NCBI GenBank assembly: GCA_021397835.1
Contig: JAJFZO010000724.1
Location: 2,207,001 to 2,271,000, forward strand
Direction: 5' to 3'
Length of the DNA stretch: 64,000 bases
Source: Moringa oleifera
Lineage: Eukaryota > Streptophyta > Magnoliopsida > Brassicales > Moringaceae
The first letter of the stretch is position 1. Every line of letters starts with the position of its first letter. Below, in pieces: positions 34,200-45,049 of this stretch. Below the pieces are notes generated by a model. It was not told the DNA's origin and did not search any database. It worked only from the letters and a program-made list of their open reading frames with translations. Position numbers and translations under genes: made by a program.

Positions 34200-34974
34200 G
34201 GTGTTATAAGAAATTATTGGAACTGTTCAAGCATCTATGAGTTTTATATAGACCCAACTAATGTAGTATTAGATAGGGACGACTTGAAAGTCCACTGATG
34301 TGATTGATTACTAAACTTCCATAAATAGTGTTAGAAAAACTAAGTCTTTCAATATTATTTTTACTTTCAATAACTGTGTTCATCTAGAGCAATTCTTCTC
34401 ATGTTTGACCTTTTTTGATTTCTTACACGTAATCTTTTAGGTGTTGTAAAGACAAATACAACCTAATTGTGGAGAAAATCATCTTCATCCCTACCATTAT
34501 TGTAACCAATTACGAAACATAAACACTTAATTGAAAAATAAATGAAGTTAACATAATAATAAAAATTCAATCATATTCAAAATTAAAATAAAAACTATGC
34601 CAGAGTTCAGTTGTTCACTTTATCACACTGTAGTTCACGCTTTCTTCACCAAATCAAAATCAAAATCAATTCTTTTAATGAAAAAAATCAATAACCTATG
34701 CATTTTCTAATGGTATCAGTCTTATTGCTATTGCTTGATAATGCTACACCACTAATATTTATTTTAAAAATTTACAAGCTATTGAATTTGAATGAAATTA
34801 AACTGCTTTAATACTAATTTATTGTACATAAAGATAAGTACAATTAAAATATAAAAATAAATATAAATATAATCTAATCTAACACTAGAAAAAAAGCTAA
34901 AGAATAAAAAAGAAATAGTATGATGATAAAAGTTTCCATCTATGGTTTTGCAATTAATAGAGATTTCACCATTA
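34200..34974. other. AT-rich spacer between the copia relic and a Kunitz module
   Basis: No open frame of note. It may hold the gag remnant of the copia element (its protease begins at 34189), but I could not read a Gag motif in it. Confidence 0.4.
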
Positions 34975-35179
34975 CTTCCCACTTGTGTTAGTTATCTCTT
35001 AGTCAGGCATGCTCTGCCTACCTTGCTTAGGCACATGTATGCATGATATCCACTATAAAATTCTAATTTTTTAATCATAAGCCACAACTATTGTTACTTT
35101 TCACTTTGTCACTTGAATTAGATAGAAAATTTGAGACCCCTTGCGTTTTTAGGTTTATAAATTGAAGAGGTTATGCAAT

Positions 35180-35219
<40 letters not shown>

Positions 35220-35231
35220 CAAAGAAAGACG
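34975..35231 (+). promoter_or_regulatory. Promoter of a truncated Kunitz copy
   Basis: It has the Kunitz promoter words TCTTAGTCAGGCATGCTCTGCC, a TATGCATG element near 35038, TTTTTTAATCATAAGCC, a GTCACTTGAATTAGATAG phrase and a TTTATAAATTGAAG TATA region (near 35153). A (TA)n tract at about 35181-35218 has expanded inside the leader. Confidence 0.6.
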
Positions 35232-35276
35232 ATGAAGACTATATTTTTACTGTTCTTTTCGTTTGTTTTAGGATGA
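35232..35276 (+). pseudogene. Truncated Kunitz inhibitor, signal peptide only
   Basis: ATG 35232 opens MKTIFLLFFSFVLG, close to the MKTTLLAFSFLFWAF start of the intact gene, then reaches a TGA at the edge of a palindrome-ended element. No mature Kunitz sequence follows clearly, so the gene was cut here. Confidence 0.75.
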
Positions 35277-36175
35277 AAAATCACAAAATTGATATCAAAT
35301 TTTGTGATTTTTCATCTCCAACAAAATGATAAAATGGCTTCAACGATTTGGTGTAACAATAGTGCGGCATCATATTTAGTGTGGCACTATTACTGTACCA
35401 TTTCATAATTTTTTAAAATTATTTTATATTAATAACTTTTTTCAATTATTATACAAAATATAATTTAAAAAATAATGTAATATATATTATATTATTATAA
35501 AACATATATAATTAAAAATATCTCATCAAGACTAATATCTAATTTAATTTATTTAAATTATTGATTAAAATTAAATATTTAATTAATAATAATATCATGT
35601 ATGATATTGAAAATATTATCAAAATATAATATAAATAATAATTATTTAAAAATTAATTAAATACTTGTGAGATCACCATGATAATTAAAAAAATTAAACA
35701 TTATAATACATTAGTGATTTTATTTTCTTATGTATCAACTATTTAATAAAGTATTAATATCAATTTGGATAGTTTATTTCAAAATAGTAAATCCAAGAAT
35801 TGTTGTACATTATCTTAAAAGTGTTATCAACTTATAAAACTAGTTAAGTGTAAATTAGGTGAAAAAAACATAGTTAAAAAATTAGGTTGACAAAATATTA
35901 ATTTTAAAAATTTACTGAAAATGTAGTTAGTTTTATATAATCTATATATTTAATTAAATTTAAATTTAAATCAAGTTAATTATTTTATTATTTTAAATAA
36001 ATTAATTAATATTATAAATATTATTTATTGATAGTCATTGTATAATATTATTAAAATAATATTTGTAACACCAATTTAATGCCTATAGGTTGAAGATGAA
36101 AAAATTTTAATGTTAAAATATTCTAACAAAATTTGCTTTTAACATTAAAATGAAATGAAATTTTGTATGGAAGGT
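35270..36175. mobile_element. MITE-like element with palindromic end
   Basis: The left edge is a perfect inverted repeat, GATGAAAAATCACAAAATT, 7-base centre, and its complement (35273-35317). The following phrase (CATCTCCAAC to TTGGTGTAACA) appears inverted at the right edge (TGTAACACCAATTTAATG to GTTGAAGATGAAAAA, about 36065-36105). The interior is AT-rich and non-coding. Inverted termini without coding suggest a MITE; the superfamily is not clear. Confidence 0.55.
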
Positions 36176-36579
36176 GAGATGGTCGTAAGAGCTGAAACTG
36201 ATGCCATACCTCACATTAAATGAAAACTGTCTTTCTTAGGGTCTCTCCTAGTGAGAGTTTTCCTGCAAGGGTGGCATCTTTCAATCTTAGACAATAGTTT
36301 TGAATGGGTGCGTAGTGCATTGCTGGCCTCTTTTTGTTTTCTTTAATTTCTTAAGGGAGGGGGGGAGGGGAAGGGTAGGTATCGTTAGTGCTCATTCATT
36401 TGCTCACGGCTGAGGATTTGGAGGACCTTATAGCGTAGGCTATTGCTCACGGATGAGGAACAGAAAGGTTTCTCCATAGATAAGGATGAGTCGAGGATTC
36501 CTTTGACGTAAACTAGAACTACCTCATCGGCCAACTACTCCAGCAACGACAATACAATCTAGCAGTGATTAGGATAGTG

Positions 36580-37300
36580 TTGCCAAGGTATGGAGATTAT
36601 CCACGACTGTGCAGGTCAAGGAAGTTAGAGATAAACTGTACTTGATTAAGTTCAATGCATCACATAGATAAAGAACATGTGCTTTTCTGTCAACCTCGAT
36701 CATTTAATAAGTCCCTCCTAGTCTCAAAAGAAGTGGATGGTCGTCCATCTTTTGAGCAGATATCTTTGGAGTGTTGTCCATTCTGGATTCAATACATGGT
36801 TTACCAATAGCTTACATCAATTCAACGGTTGGAATAGTTATCAGTGAATCCATTAGTGATGTTGAAGGGATCGACATGGCAGAGGACAAAATTGGTTTTG
36901 AGAGGTGGATGAGAGTCAAGGTTTGTATAAAAATCAAAAAGCCGTGGTAGAGATGTCGTCGCATTGTGTTATGAGGAGACCAAACAAGGGTAGTCTTCCT
37001 TAAGTATGAGCGACTCCCAGACTATTGCCATGCTTATGGAAGCTTAGAATATCAGGAATTAGATTGTAGTCTGGCGATCCAATGGAAGAAAGTTAATGGT
37101 AGTTCCTCCAGGGGATATGGGCCGTGGCTTCGGGTGGAGGGTCCTGGTTTCGTTTGAGTAGTGGAAGCCAGTAAGGGAATGGGTAGTGGTTTTGGTTAAT
37201 AACCATAATACAAGAAAGCCAACCATGAACATAGAGGTAAAACCCTTTATCGACGAAGCTACACCAGAACCTCAATCTCGCTAAAATTCAGGAGTAGATG
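36580..37300 (+). pseudogene. LINE ORF1-like fragment (DUF4283 / zinc-knuckle type)
   Basis: Across frames the text is compatible with the DUF4283 domain of plant LINE ORF1, and near 37000-37060 it reads VFLKYERLPDYCHAYGSLEY followed by QELDC. This matches the zinc-knuckle region (YERLPDFCYxCGxxGHxxxDC), with one Cys lost. Confidence 0.65.
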
Positions 37301-37849
37301 AAGACCAACTAATTTCATGAACAAGAAAACCGACGAGATCTATGAATCATAATGGAATATCAATGTGTATGGAAATATAGATTTGGTGGAGCTATATTTG
37401 GGATTAAAGGCTAGCTGATGGCCCCAGTAATGAGAACGTGGAGAAAATTTTGAATCCATCAAAGGAGTCAACTTACCTTTCACATGATAGCATGGAAAGT
37501 GATTTGAATGTGAGTCCTATGGTGCAATGTCGAGGAGGTGTAAACCCAACCACAAAACAGTTTTCAGAAGGTGACGTTGTGCAAGTGCTTTCCCATGCAT
37601 CCCATGCAATGTGTACAAATGTAGCCACTCTGACACATGACATCATTAATGCGAATACAACAAAACGAAAAAGATTGGCAAGATTAAAGGGATTCTATTA
37701 GTGCTAGCCAACTAGAACCTAGCACCAATGTGGACAGGTATGATGGAGATGTAGTAATCCCTCTCAGAACACCTAACCCTGAGAGATTAAGTTTGGATAA
37801 TGATACACAAATCGTTGGTAACTCAGTAGCGGAGGCTAGTAATACCCAG

Positions 37850-38550
37850 CTTCGTCGAAATCCATTAGTTACATGGCTTGGAAACGTCGAGGTCTGGGGG
37901 CCCTCAAGTAGTTCATGCGCTTGTCAAGTTGGCTAGAGAATTCAATCCCGTGGTTCTCTTCCTTTGTGAAACCAAGAGAAACAAAGCAAAAATGGAACGT
38001 ATACGAAAAAAGGTTTGATTTGCAGGACGTCTGGCTGTTGGAAGTGAAGGACAAAGTGGCTGGCTGGCTTCCTTGTGGAAAGCTAAAGTTTCGGTCACCA
38101 TTCTCTCTTATTCAAGGCATCATCCAGATTCTTAAATTACAGATCCCATGCAGCAGGAACAATGGTGCATAACAGGTTTCTATGGCCACCCTAATGCATA
38201 ACATAGATTTGAGTCTTGGTCTTTATTGAGACGCCTAAACAGCCAAGCTTCTCTCCCTTGCCTATGTATGGGTGACTTCAATGAGATCATATCAGTACAG
38301 GAAGAGAAGGGGCAAAAGTAGACCTACTAGTTAAATGGAGGATTTTGCTCAAGCTGTTGAAGACTATAATTTATGTGAACTCCCAGTCAGTGGAACAAGG
38401 TTTACTTGGTTCAGAGGTCAAGGAAACATGATGATTCAGGAGAGATTAGATAGGATCATGGCTAATAGGGCTTTGATGGTGCAGTTTAAAGATTGTCTGG
38501 GGACTCATATTCTTGTTTTTTCCTCGACCACCTTCCATTGTTGGTGAGCT
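37850..38550 (+). pseudogene. LINE endonuclease (EEP family) fragments
   Basis: The reading VVHALVKLAREFNPVVLFLC ETKRNKAKMERI corresponds to the LxxLxxxxxPxxxFLxETK start of plant LINE endonucleases, with the catalytic Glu of ETK kept. Further on come ITGFYGHP and LCMGDFNEII, then VSGTRFTWFRGQG and ERLDRIMAN, all standard EEP landmarks. Frameshifts separate them. Confidence 0.85.
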
Positions 38551-38916
38551 CCTTCCATGAATTTTCTAATTAGTGACTAAGGATGTGTAGATTTGAAAAC
38601 ATGTGGGCTCTTCATCCAGAACGTGAATAAATAATCCAAACCAGTTGAGGGCCTCTAATGCCAAACACTATTATAATTACCTTGATAAAAGGTTCAATCC
38701 TATCAGAAGACTTTGTTCACATGGAATAGTAGAGTTTTTGGTGATCTTCCTAGCCAAATAAAACAACTCAATAAGGAGTTAGGCCATATGCTAACTGAGC
38801 AACAAGTAGGAAAAGTTTCTGAAATAGTGATTAGTTGTAAAAACTGCTCAACAATTTGTTGCACAAAAAGGAATTCCTGTGGCAGCAGTAGGCTCAAATA
38901 AGTTAGCTGAATTTGA

Positions 38917-40340
38917 GTGACCAAAATACAAGATACTTCCATTCAAAGCATCGTCTCATTGATGGGTGAACATGATTTTCAAGGTGAGGATAGCCACAGT
39001 ATCTGGAAATCAATGAAAAAGGAGATAACAAATTTGTTCCTAGATTCCTCCCAGATTGCTTATTTAGCCAAAGATTACACAATGGCGAAAGTGACTAGGG
39101 CTTTGAATCAAATGGCACTAGTGAAGGTGCTAGGATTAGATGGTATGAATGCTTTATTCTTTCAAAAATACCGGGGGACTGTCGACCATGATGTCTCTAA
39201 CTTTGTTAGGAGTTTCCTTAATGTGGGAGGATCCCTAGCAACCATCAAAAACACTCATATTTAGTAATCAAAAGTTAAAGATCACACCGCCACAAAACAC
39301 TATAGACCTACTATCTTTGGAATGTCATGTATAAATTGATATTGAAGGTTCTATCCGACGTACTGAAGCTAAATCTTCCATCAGTAATTAGTTTTTACCA
39401 GTTAACATTCCTTAAAGATCGCCAAATCCATGAAAATGTTCTGGTGCCTTACAAAAATCTACACAAGTTGAAATTAAAGAAGCATGGTAATGTGCGTCAC
39501 ATTGCACTGAGATTGAATATGTCCAAAGCATACAATCGAATTGAGTGGGACTTCCTAAAAACTATGCTGCAAGCAATGGGATTTCCAGAGCACTTTATCC
39601 ATTTGATCGTGTTGTGTGTAAGCTCTGTCACTTATAGTGTTTTCGTTAATAGGCAGGCCAATGGTTCGATCAAACTAGGAAGAAGTTATAGGCAAGGTGA
39701 CCCACATTCCCTATATTTATTTTTTATTTGTGTAGAGGGCCTCTTCTCGTTGCTGGGTAAGGTAAAAAACATCCAAAGTATCCAAGGTGTTGCCATTTCT
39801 AGGAATGGCCCACGAGTGTCCCACTAACACTTTGCTAATGATTGTGTATTATTCTTTAGAGCTCGTGAGGAGGAGTGTGTCTATATGATGAATATACTCA
39901 AGCAGTATGAAGTTAACTCTGAACAATAAGTGAATATGGAGAAGTTGGACATTTTTATCAGCTCATATATACCAGTACAGTAGAGGGTGGTGTTATGCAC
40001 CATCTTTAGAGTTAAGGGCACTTTAATGCATGATCCTTACCTAGGTATCCCCATGATCCCAGGGCGATCATGGAAAAGTGAGCTTTCTAACCTAACGAGG
40101 AGAAACAAGACAAAATAGGAAGTGTGGCATGGGCAGCTTCTCTCTCAAGCCGACAGAGGCGTTCTTATCCTAGCTGTCGGACAGGCCATTCCAAGCAATA
40201 AACTAAGCTGCTTTCTCTTCCCAAGATCCTTCAATCATGAATTAAACATGTTGATGGCAAGCTTCTGGTGTGGTGGTAAAGGATCTTTTAGGAAAATCCA
40301 TTGGAGTTTTGCTTATCCAAGCAGGATGCAGGCGTAGGGT
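38917..40340 (+). pseudogene. LINE reverse transcriptase fragments
   Basis: Recognised pieces are VLGLDGMNALFFQKY (38917-39264), then YQLTFLKDRQIHENVL, LNMSKAYNRIEWDFL and RSYRQGDPHSLYLFFIC (39327-39827), matching the plant LINE GPDGxxxxFFQKxW, FxxGRxIxDN, DMSKAYDRxEWxFL and RQGDPLSPYLFxxC motifs. The catalytic FADD is altered to FANDC near 39832. The fragment SSYIPVQ is preceded by stops. A pieced C-terminal part runs on to 40340. Confidence 0.88.
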
Positions 40341-40699
40341 TTCGAGACCTTAAAGCTTTTAATCTAGCTTTATTAGGTAAACAGTGGCGGGCGGCCGTTG
40401 ATCTAGGCGACAGACTCTCTATGCTATCGAGTCCTCAAAGCAAAGTACATCTTGTTCTCTCATCCAAATGGGGTGTTAATGAAAAAACAAAGCTCCAATG
40501 CATGGGTGAGTTTACTTCAAGGCAGAGAGGTGATTCTAAAAGGCTCAAGGTAGAGGATAAAAGACGAGTCACTTGTTGATGTACAGAAGGATTATTGGAT
40601 CCCAGGGTATTCGACAATCAGAATACCTCTAGGTTCTTGTCGTCCTCCAGGTTCTGTGAGCATTCAAGCTCTAATCCTCTGACTGGGGAATGGCTTGGT

Positions 40700-41096
40700 A
40701 TTCCAATTAAGGAACTTTGAGCTTAGAGCCCATGCTTGATAGAATAACATGGGTAGGGAGATCCAATGGTAGATATCTAGTGAGATCGGGATACTACACG
40801 ATCCTAACTATCCTTAACAAGAGTGCTCTTAATCTAAGTCCAAGAAAAGTTTATAAAGCTTCATTTGGAAAGCTAAGGTTCCGCCAAAGATTTAAGTCTT
40901 TGCTTGGCACTTAGTGCAGGGAGCCTTACCAACTAAACCTATGCTCCGATTCCATGGGATTGTAGTGGGGGATCGATGCAGTTTTTGTGGTGTAGGTCCT
41001 GAGTCCATAAACCTGTTCTTCACCTATATATTCAGCATCATGGTTTGGGATGCTGTAAGTGTGTCAAAGGTTGAGTTTTTACCTATCTAAGACTCC
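40700..41096 (+). pseudogene. LINE zf-RVT region, cut by the CACTA insertion
   Basis: Readings such as DRITWVGRSNGRYLVRSGYY, then GALPTKPMLRFHGIVVGDRC and SFCGVGPESINLFFTY match the zinc-finger-like region after plant LINE RT (WxxxxGxxSVxSxY, LPTxxxLxxR, CxxCxxxxExxxHLFxxC). The text stops at 41096, where the CACTA terminus begins, and the LINE resumes at 51899. Confidence 0.8.
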
Positions 41097-41440
41097 CACT
41101 ACTATAAATAAAAGTTTTAATGACACTTAAAAATGATTTTTAATGACAGTTATAAAATTGTCATTTTTGTTCATTTCATTAAAGGAAAGAAGTTTTAATA
41201 AAAGTATTACCTTTTAATGACAGTTCTATTGAAACTATTATTAAAAGGGTGACTTTTTAATGACAGTCCTAATAGAACTGTCGTTAAAGGGGGTATCCTT
41301 TAATGACGGTTCCAACAGAACTGTCGTTAAAGGAGTACCCTTTAACGACGGTTCCAAACAGAACTGTCGTTAAAAGGGGGACCCTTTAATGACAATTCCA
41401 ATGAAACTGTCGTTAAAAGGGGATACCCATTAAAGGTCTT
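41097..41440. repeat. CACTA left terminal and subterminal repeats
   Basis: After the CACTA terminus, about seven copies of an imperfect palindrome follow with a spacing of about 50 bases. A typical unit is TTTAATGACGGTTCCAA, then AGAACTGTCGTTAAAGG. In known CACTA elements such clusters bind the element's TNPA-type protein. Confidence 0.85.
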
Positions 41441-41794
41441 TTTTGTATTTATTTCAAAATAAATAAAAAATTTTTACATTCAAATTATCCAAAACCTGCT
41501 TTCACATCATCCATATATATCAATACAATTCTTCACAATATGTAACCAAAATTTTTATGTTATACACTTCAATACCATTCTAACAGATATCGTCATTACT
41601 TCTTTCATATTTGAAAACACTCAAAATAATCTAATCTAAAAAAGTAATAAGAGATAAACAAAACAAAAGATCATTAAAGTTTGATGTTATAATTGAATTT
41701 TATGTGTACAATACATGATTTAAAATATTACACAATCCTAAAAATTCAACTATATAAATTCAATAATGGTCATGTGTACAAAAATCTTCAAGGT

Positions 41795-44700
41795 TCAACT
41801 TTCTAATATGGCATTCCAAAGAAATTGTCCAACCTCCTTTCTAACTTCATCAATATCCGATTGGGTGTAAGTATCTATGTCCATTAACTATATTTCAAAA
41901 AAAAAAATTAGTCCAATTAAAATTTTTAATAAACACATCAATTAATTACTTAAGTATTTACATAAGCAAATGCTTAAAAACTTACCATTTTTGCATATGG
42001 GATATTTCTATCACGTCTATCAATGATGTCCCTTAAAAATTTCATAATATAATATCCACACTCAGTATTTGAAGGCTGATGTAGACAGTGCATTAAAAAT
42101 TTATAATTATTATATTTTGCAAAATAAATGAAACTAACATCACATATAGGTTTAAATATACATACCTTAGCAGGAATACTCCTAGGAATGCGCCTATTGC
42201 TTGATTTTTTGAAAACTTGAAACAATTTAAAAGAACTACCAATAGAAAATAATTAATATTATTAAGAGTAAGAAAAAATATATACTAACATAAATAAAAA
42301 TATTTTCACTTACGTGGACATAAGTTGATCTAGTTCTTGACGAGAACCATGATTCAAAGGATCAAAAATACTGTACACAAAATTACGAGGCTCGACAACT
42401 ACCAACAACCAGTGCTGCCTACATTATGAAAAATAAATGTAAAAAATATTTTAAACAAATCTATTAATAATTTTAATTAGTATTATAACTTACCTCAAGT
42501 TATAAGGAAATATCACTACTCCTTTGTCACATGGATCTATCATTATATTGGCTAAGTGACGAGCTTGAGTGTCTATACTTATAGACATTCCATATGACAA
42601 TGGTGATGGATCAGCAAATACAAAATACTTTCTCAAGCCAAGTGCAGCTAAATCTGTATAAAGTTCACTGAAATAATAAAGAGTAAGAAAAATATAAATA
42701 TGATGTAGCCAAATAATAATAACCAAATAAAAATTCAAAAGATATACGTACACAATGTAAGCCTCAATAATGGTGACACTTAGCTCTTCCATGTGACAAA
42801 ATTGCATGATATCTTCTCGAGCCACAAATACATGTCCATCAGAAGCAAAGACTTCAGTAAAAGGTATGTGTATTGCTTCATCAGGTGCCATCACCTTATT
42901 CACATAATTATACATCTTCTGTAATTCTTGTGGTAGCCCAATGGAGGATACTTGTTGTGATGATTGTGGTTTTGTCAATGTTAGTGTTTTCTTAATTGGC
43001 AACTTACCTTGTTGCTTTATAGTCAATAGCTGAAAAAATTTTGCAAACTTAGTTAACCTTAATAGGTTGACTTTATAAAATATATTACCAAAAACATTAC
43101 CTCATCTGTACCAACAATGACCCAATCTCGAGGCCAAGCAACAACTGAACCAAGTGCAGAAAAAACATTTGTCAATCCACCGTTTGGGTTAGGACGAGGC
43201 AACTGTGCATCACCATGAATAGCTACGTCCACTGTCACCCGAACATCACCATAAAATAATGGATGCCCGTGGATGATCTGATTAGGAGTATGATCCATGA
43301 AGATAACCCCACTTGCCACTATGTAGCCTGATGACTGGATGAACATATGGCATGGCTCACACTGTAATGATCCAAAAAAGCAGAGGTTACGTTCGTAATA
43401 TTATTAATATCACATCTACTATGAATAACATGTAACATACTTTGTTGTTGTGTAGTGCCAGTGTAGGTGCAGGTGCTGGTGTTGTGACTGGCATAGGTGA
43501 TTGAAGTATTAGATATTTTTCTTCCTCCAATAATCCAGTTATGTTGTTGCTAGCTTTACTCGAACGAAATTGCATTGTAGATTTTTCTTGCTGGACATCA
43601 TCATTTTTGTTTGCAACAATGTTTGTCAAAACCTCTTTATGCTCTGTAAACCACCTTATCATCTCTGCCAATTGCTGCTGATCTAATTGCATACCTTGAG
43701 GGACATTCAACTTTTTGGGCTTCCCAAAATAAGATGTGATAGTTACCCCAGATCCTTGACCTCTAATTTGTCCGAGGTGCTCAAGTGTACCAAGCTTTCG
43801 TCAGTACATCTTTTGGACCGAAGTTTGTAAATTTACCCTGTGTGCTCTGTATCATCAACTCATCCTACAATGTTATAATAAGATTAATCAATAAATATGA
43901 AATTTATTACTATAAATGCTAGAAAAAAGTTAAACTACACTTACAATTCTTTCCCCACATAGTCGGCTCGCATCACTCACATATTCTCCCTTTTTATTCT
44001 GTCGTGAAGCCTTCCACAATAAGGCATGATCAATTTGAGCATCGCTACCTAATGCTTGTTTCTTTTTTTAATATAAAGAGTGAACATGTTAAATTTTAAA
44101 ATGTACTACCAAATGAATATATTATCAATTATAAACATAATAAATTAAAAAAAAAACTTATAAGTTCACTTTCCAGCCCTACAAATCCCTTTCTAGATAG
44201 ACGATGATCGTACACATTCTTTTTTCTTTTCTTTTTTGCTATTTGTCTCTTTTCATGTAAGATCAATACACATCAATATTTGGAGAAAATTGTATAAACA
44301 AAAACTTTACTAACTATAAATATATACCTGAAACTCTTCTGTTATACAAGAGTTCACAAATTCCTGCCACCTCAACATCTATGACACTGTTATATTCTTC
44401 AGGTGGAAATGACAAAAATTTCAAGTCATCAATGTGAGGGAATATGTGCTTTGATGTAAGGTTGGTCTTGAAGTTCCTCCATTTGTTTGCAGCAGACTGA
44501 AGTATGTACATTTTCATGCTCGCATCAATATCATACGTCTTCTACAGCATATTATAAAAAAATGGATCGGTGCAAATCAAATTAATTAGCAGTAAACTAA
44601 TTAAAAAGCAATACTACATTATGTTTCATTTAACTTACCAATATTGTCTCCCAAATCTTATTTTTCATTTCAATGCTTACTGAGTGCCAATTGACGATAT

Positions 44701-44902
44701 TTATAGGCACCGTATTGCGTACCACCACCCCAAAGTAGCTGTTGAATTAGATGCCATTCCTCTCAATTGGTTGACTTTTATCATTTACCTCGATCGTGAG
44801 CTTAACTCCAGAAGCACGACTCTTAATTATCTTAGGCATACTGGTGATACCTCATTTTTTGGGCCCTTGAGAGCCTTCACTTAAGTGTTCAGAAGGATCC
44901 AT
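41795..44902 (-). pseudogene. CACTA second gene: Transposase_24 region plus Ulp1-like C48 protease
   Basis: Read from ATG 44902 (MDPSEHLSEGSQGPKK, then a stop). Exon 1 shows FGVVVRNTVPINIVNWHSV and KNKIWETIL. The next exon shows KWRNFKTNLTSK, a one-base frameshift, WQEFVNSCITEEFQ, then KRKKNVYDHRLSRKGFVGLE, the Transposase_24 (En/Spm) wording. Later exons carry EYVSDASRLCGERI, the VDVAIHGDAQLP region (43059-43346) and a 42490-43026 piece. The C-terminal part is Ulp1-like: HWLLVVVEPR (His), FDPL (Asp) and TECGYYIMKFLRDI (Cys), all three catalytic residues kept, ending FLWNAILES and TGA at 41795. Introns with GT-AG borders separate the parts. It starts only about 150 bases after the TNP2 stop, on the same strand. 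Confidence 0.82.
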
Positions 44903-45049
44903 CAAATCTATGAACAATAACAAAATATGGTTAGTATCATATATGCAAAACATGATATAACATGATAAAATTAAAAAAGTAAAATAAAATTATAAAATAA
45001 CACAATAACTTTGACACATGAGGCAATTGATTACTATTTTAAAAAATAC

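Noticed and set aside
44684..44884. 66-codon + strand frame
   Set aside because: It is antisense to exon 1 of the CACTA second gene, which shows clear Transposase_24-type sequence on the - strand.
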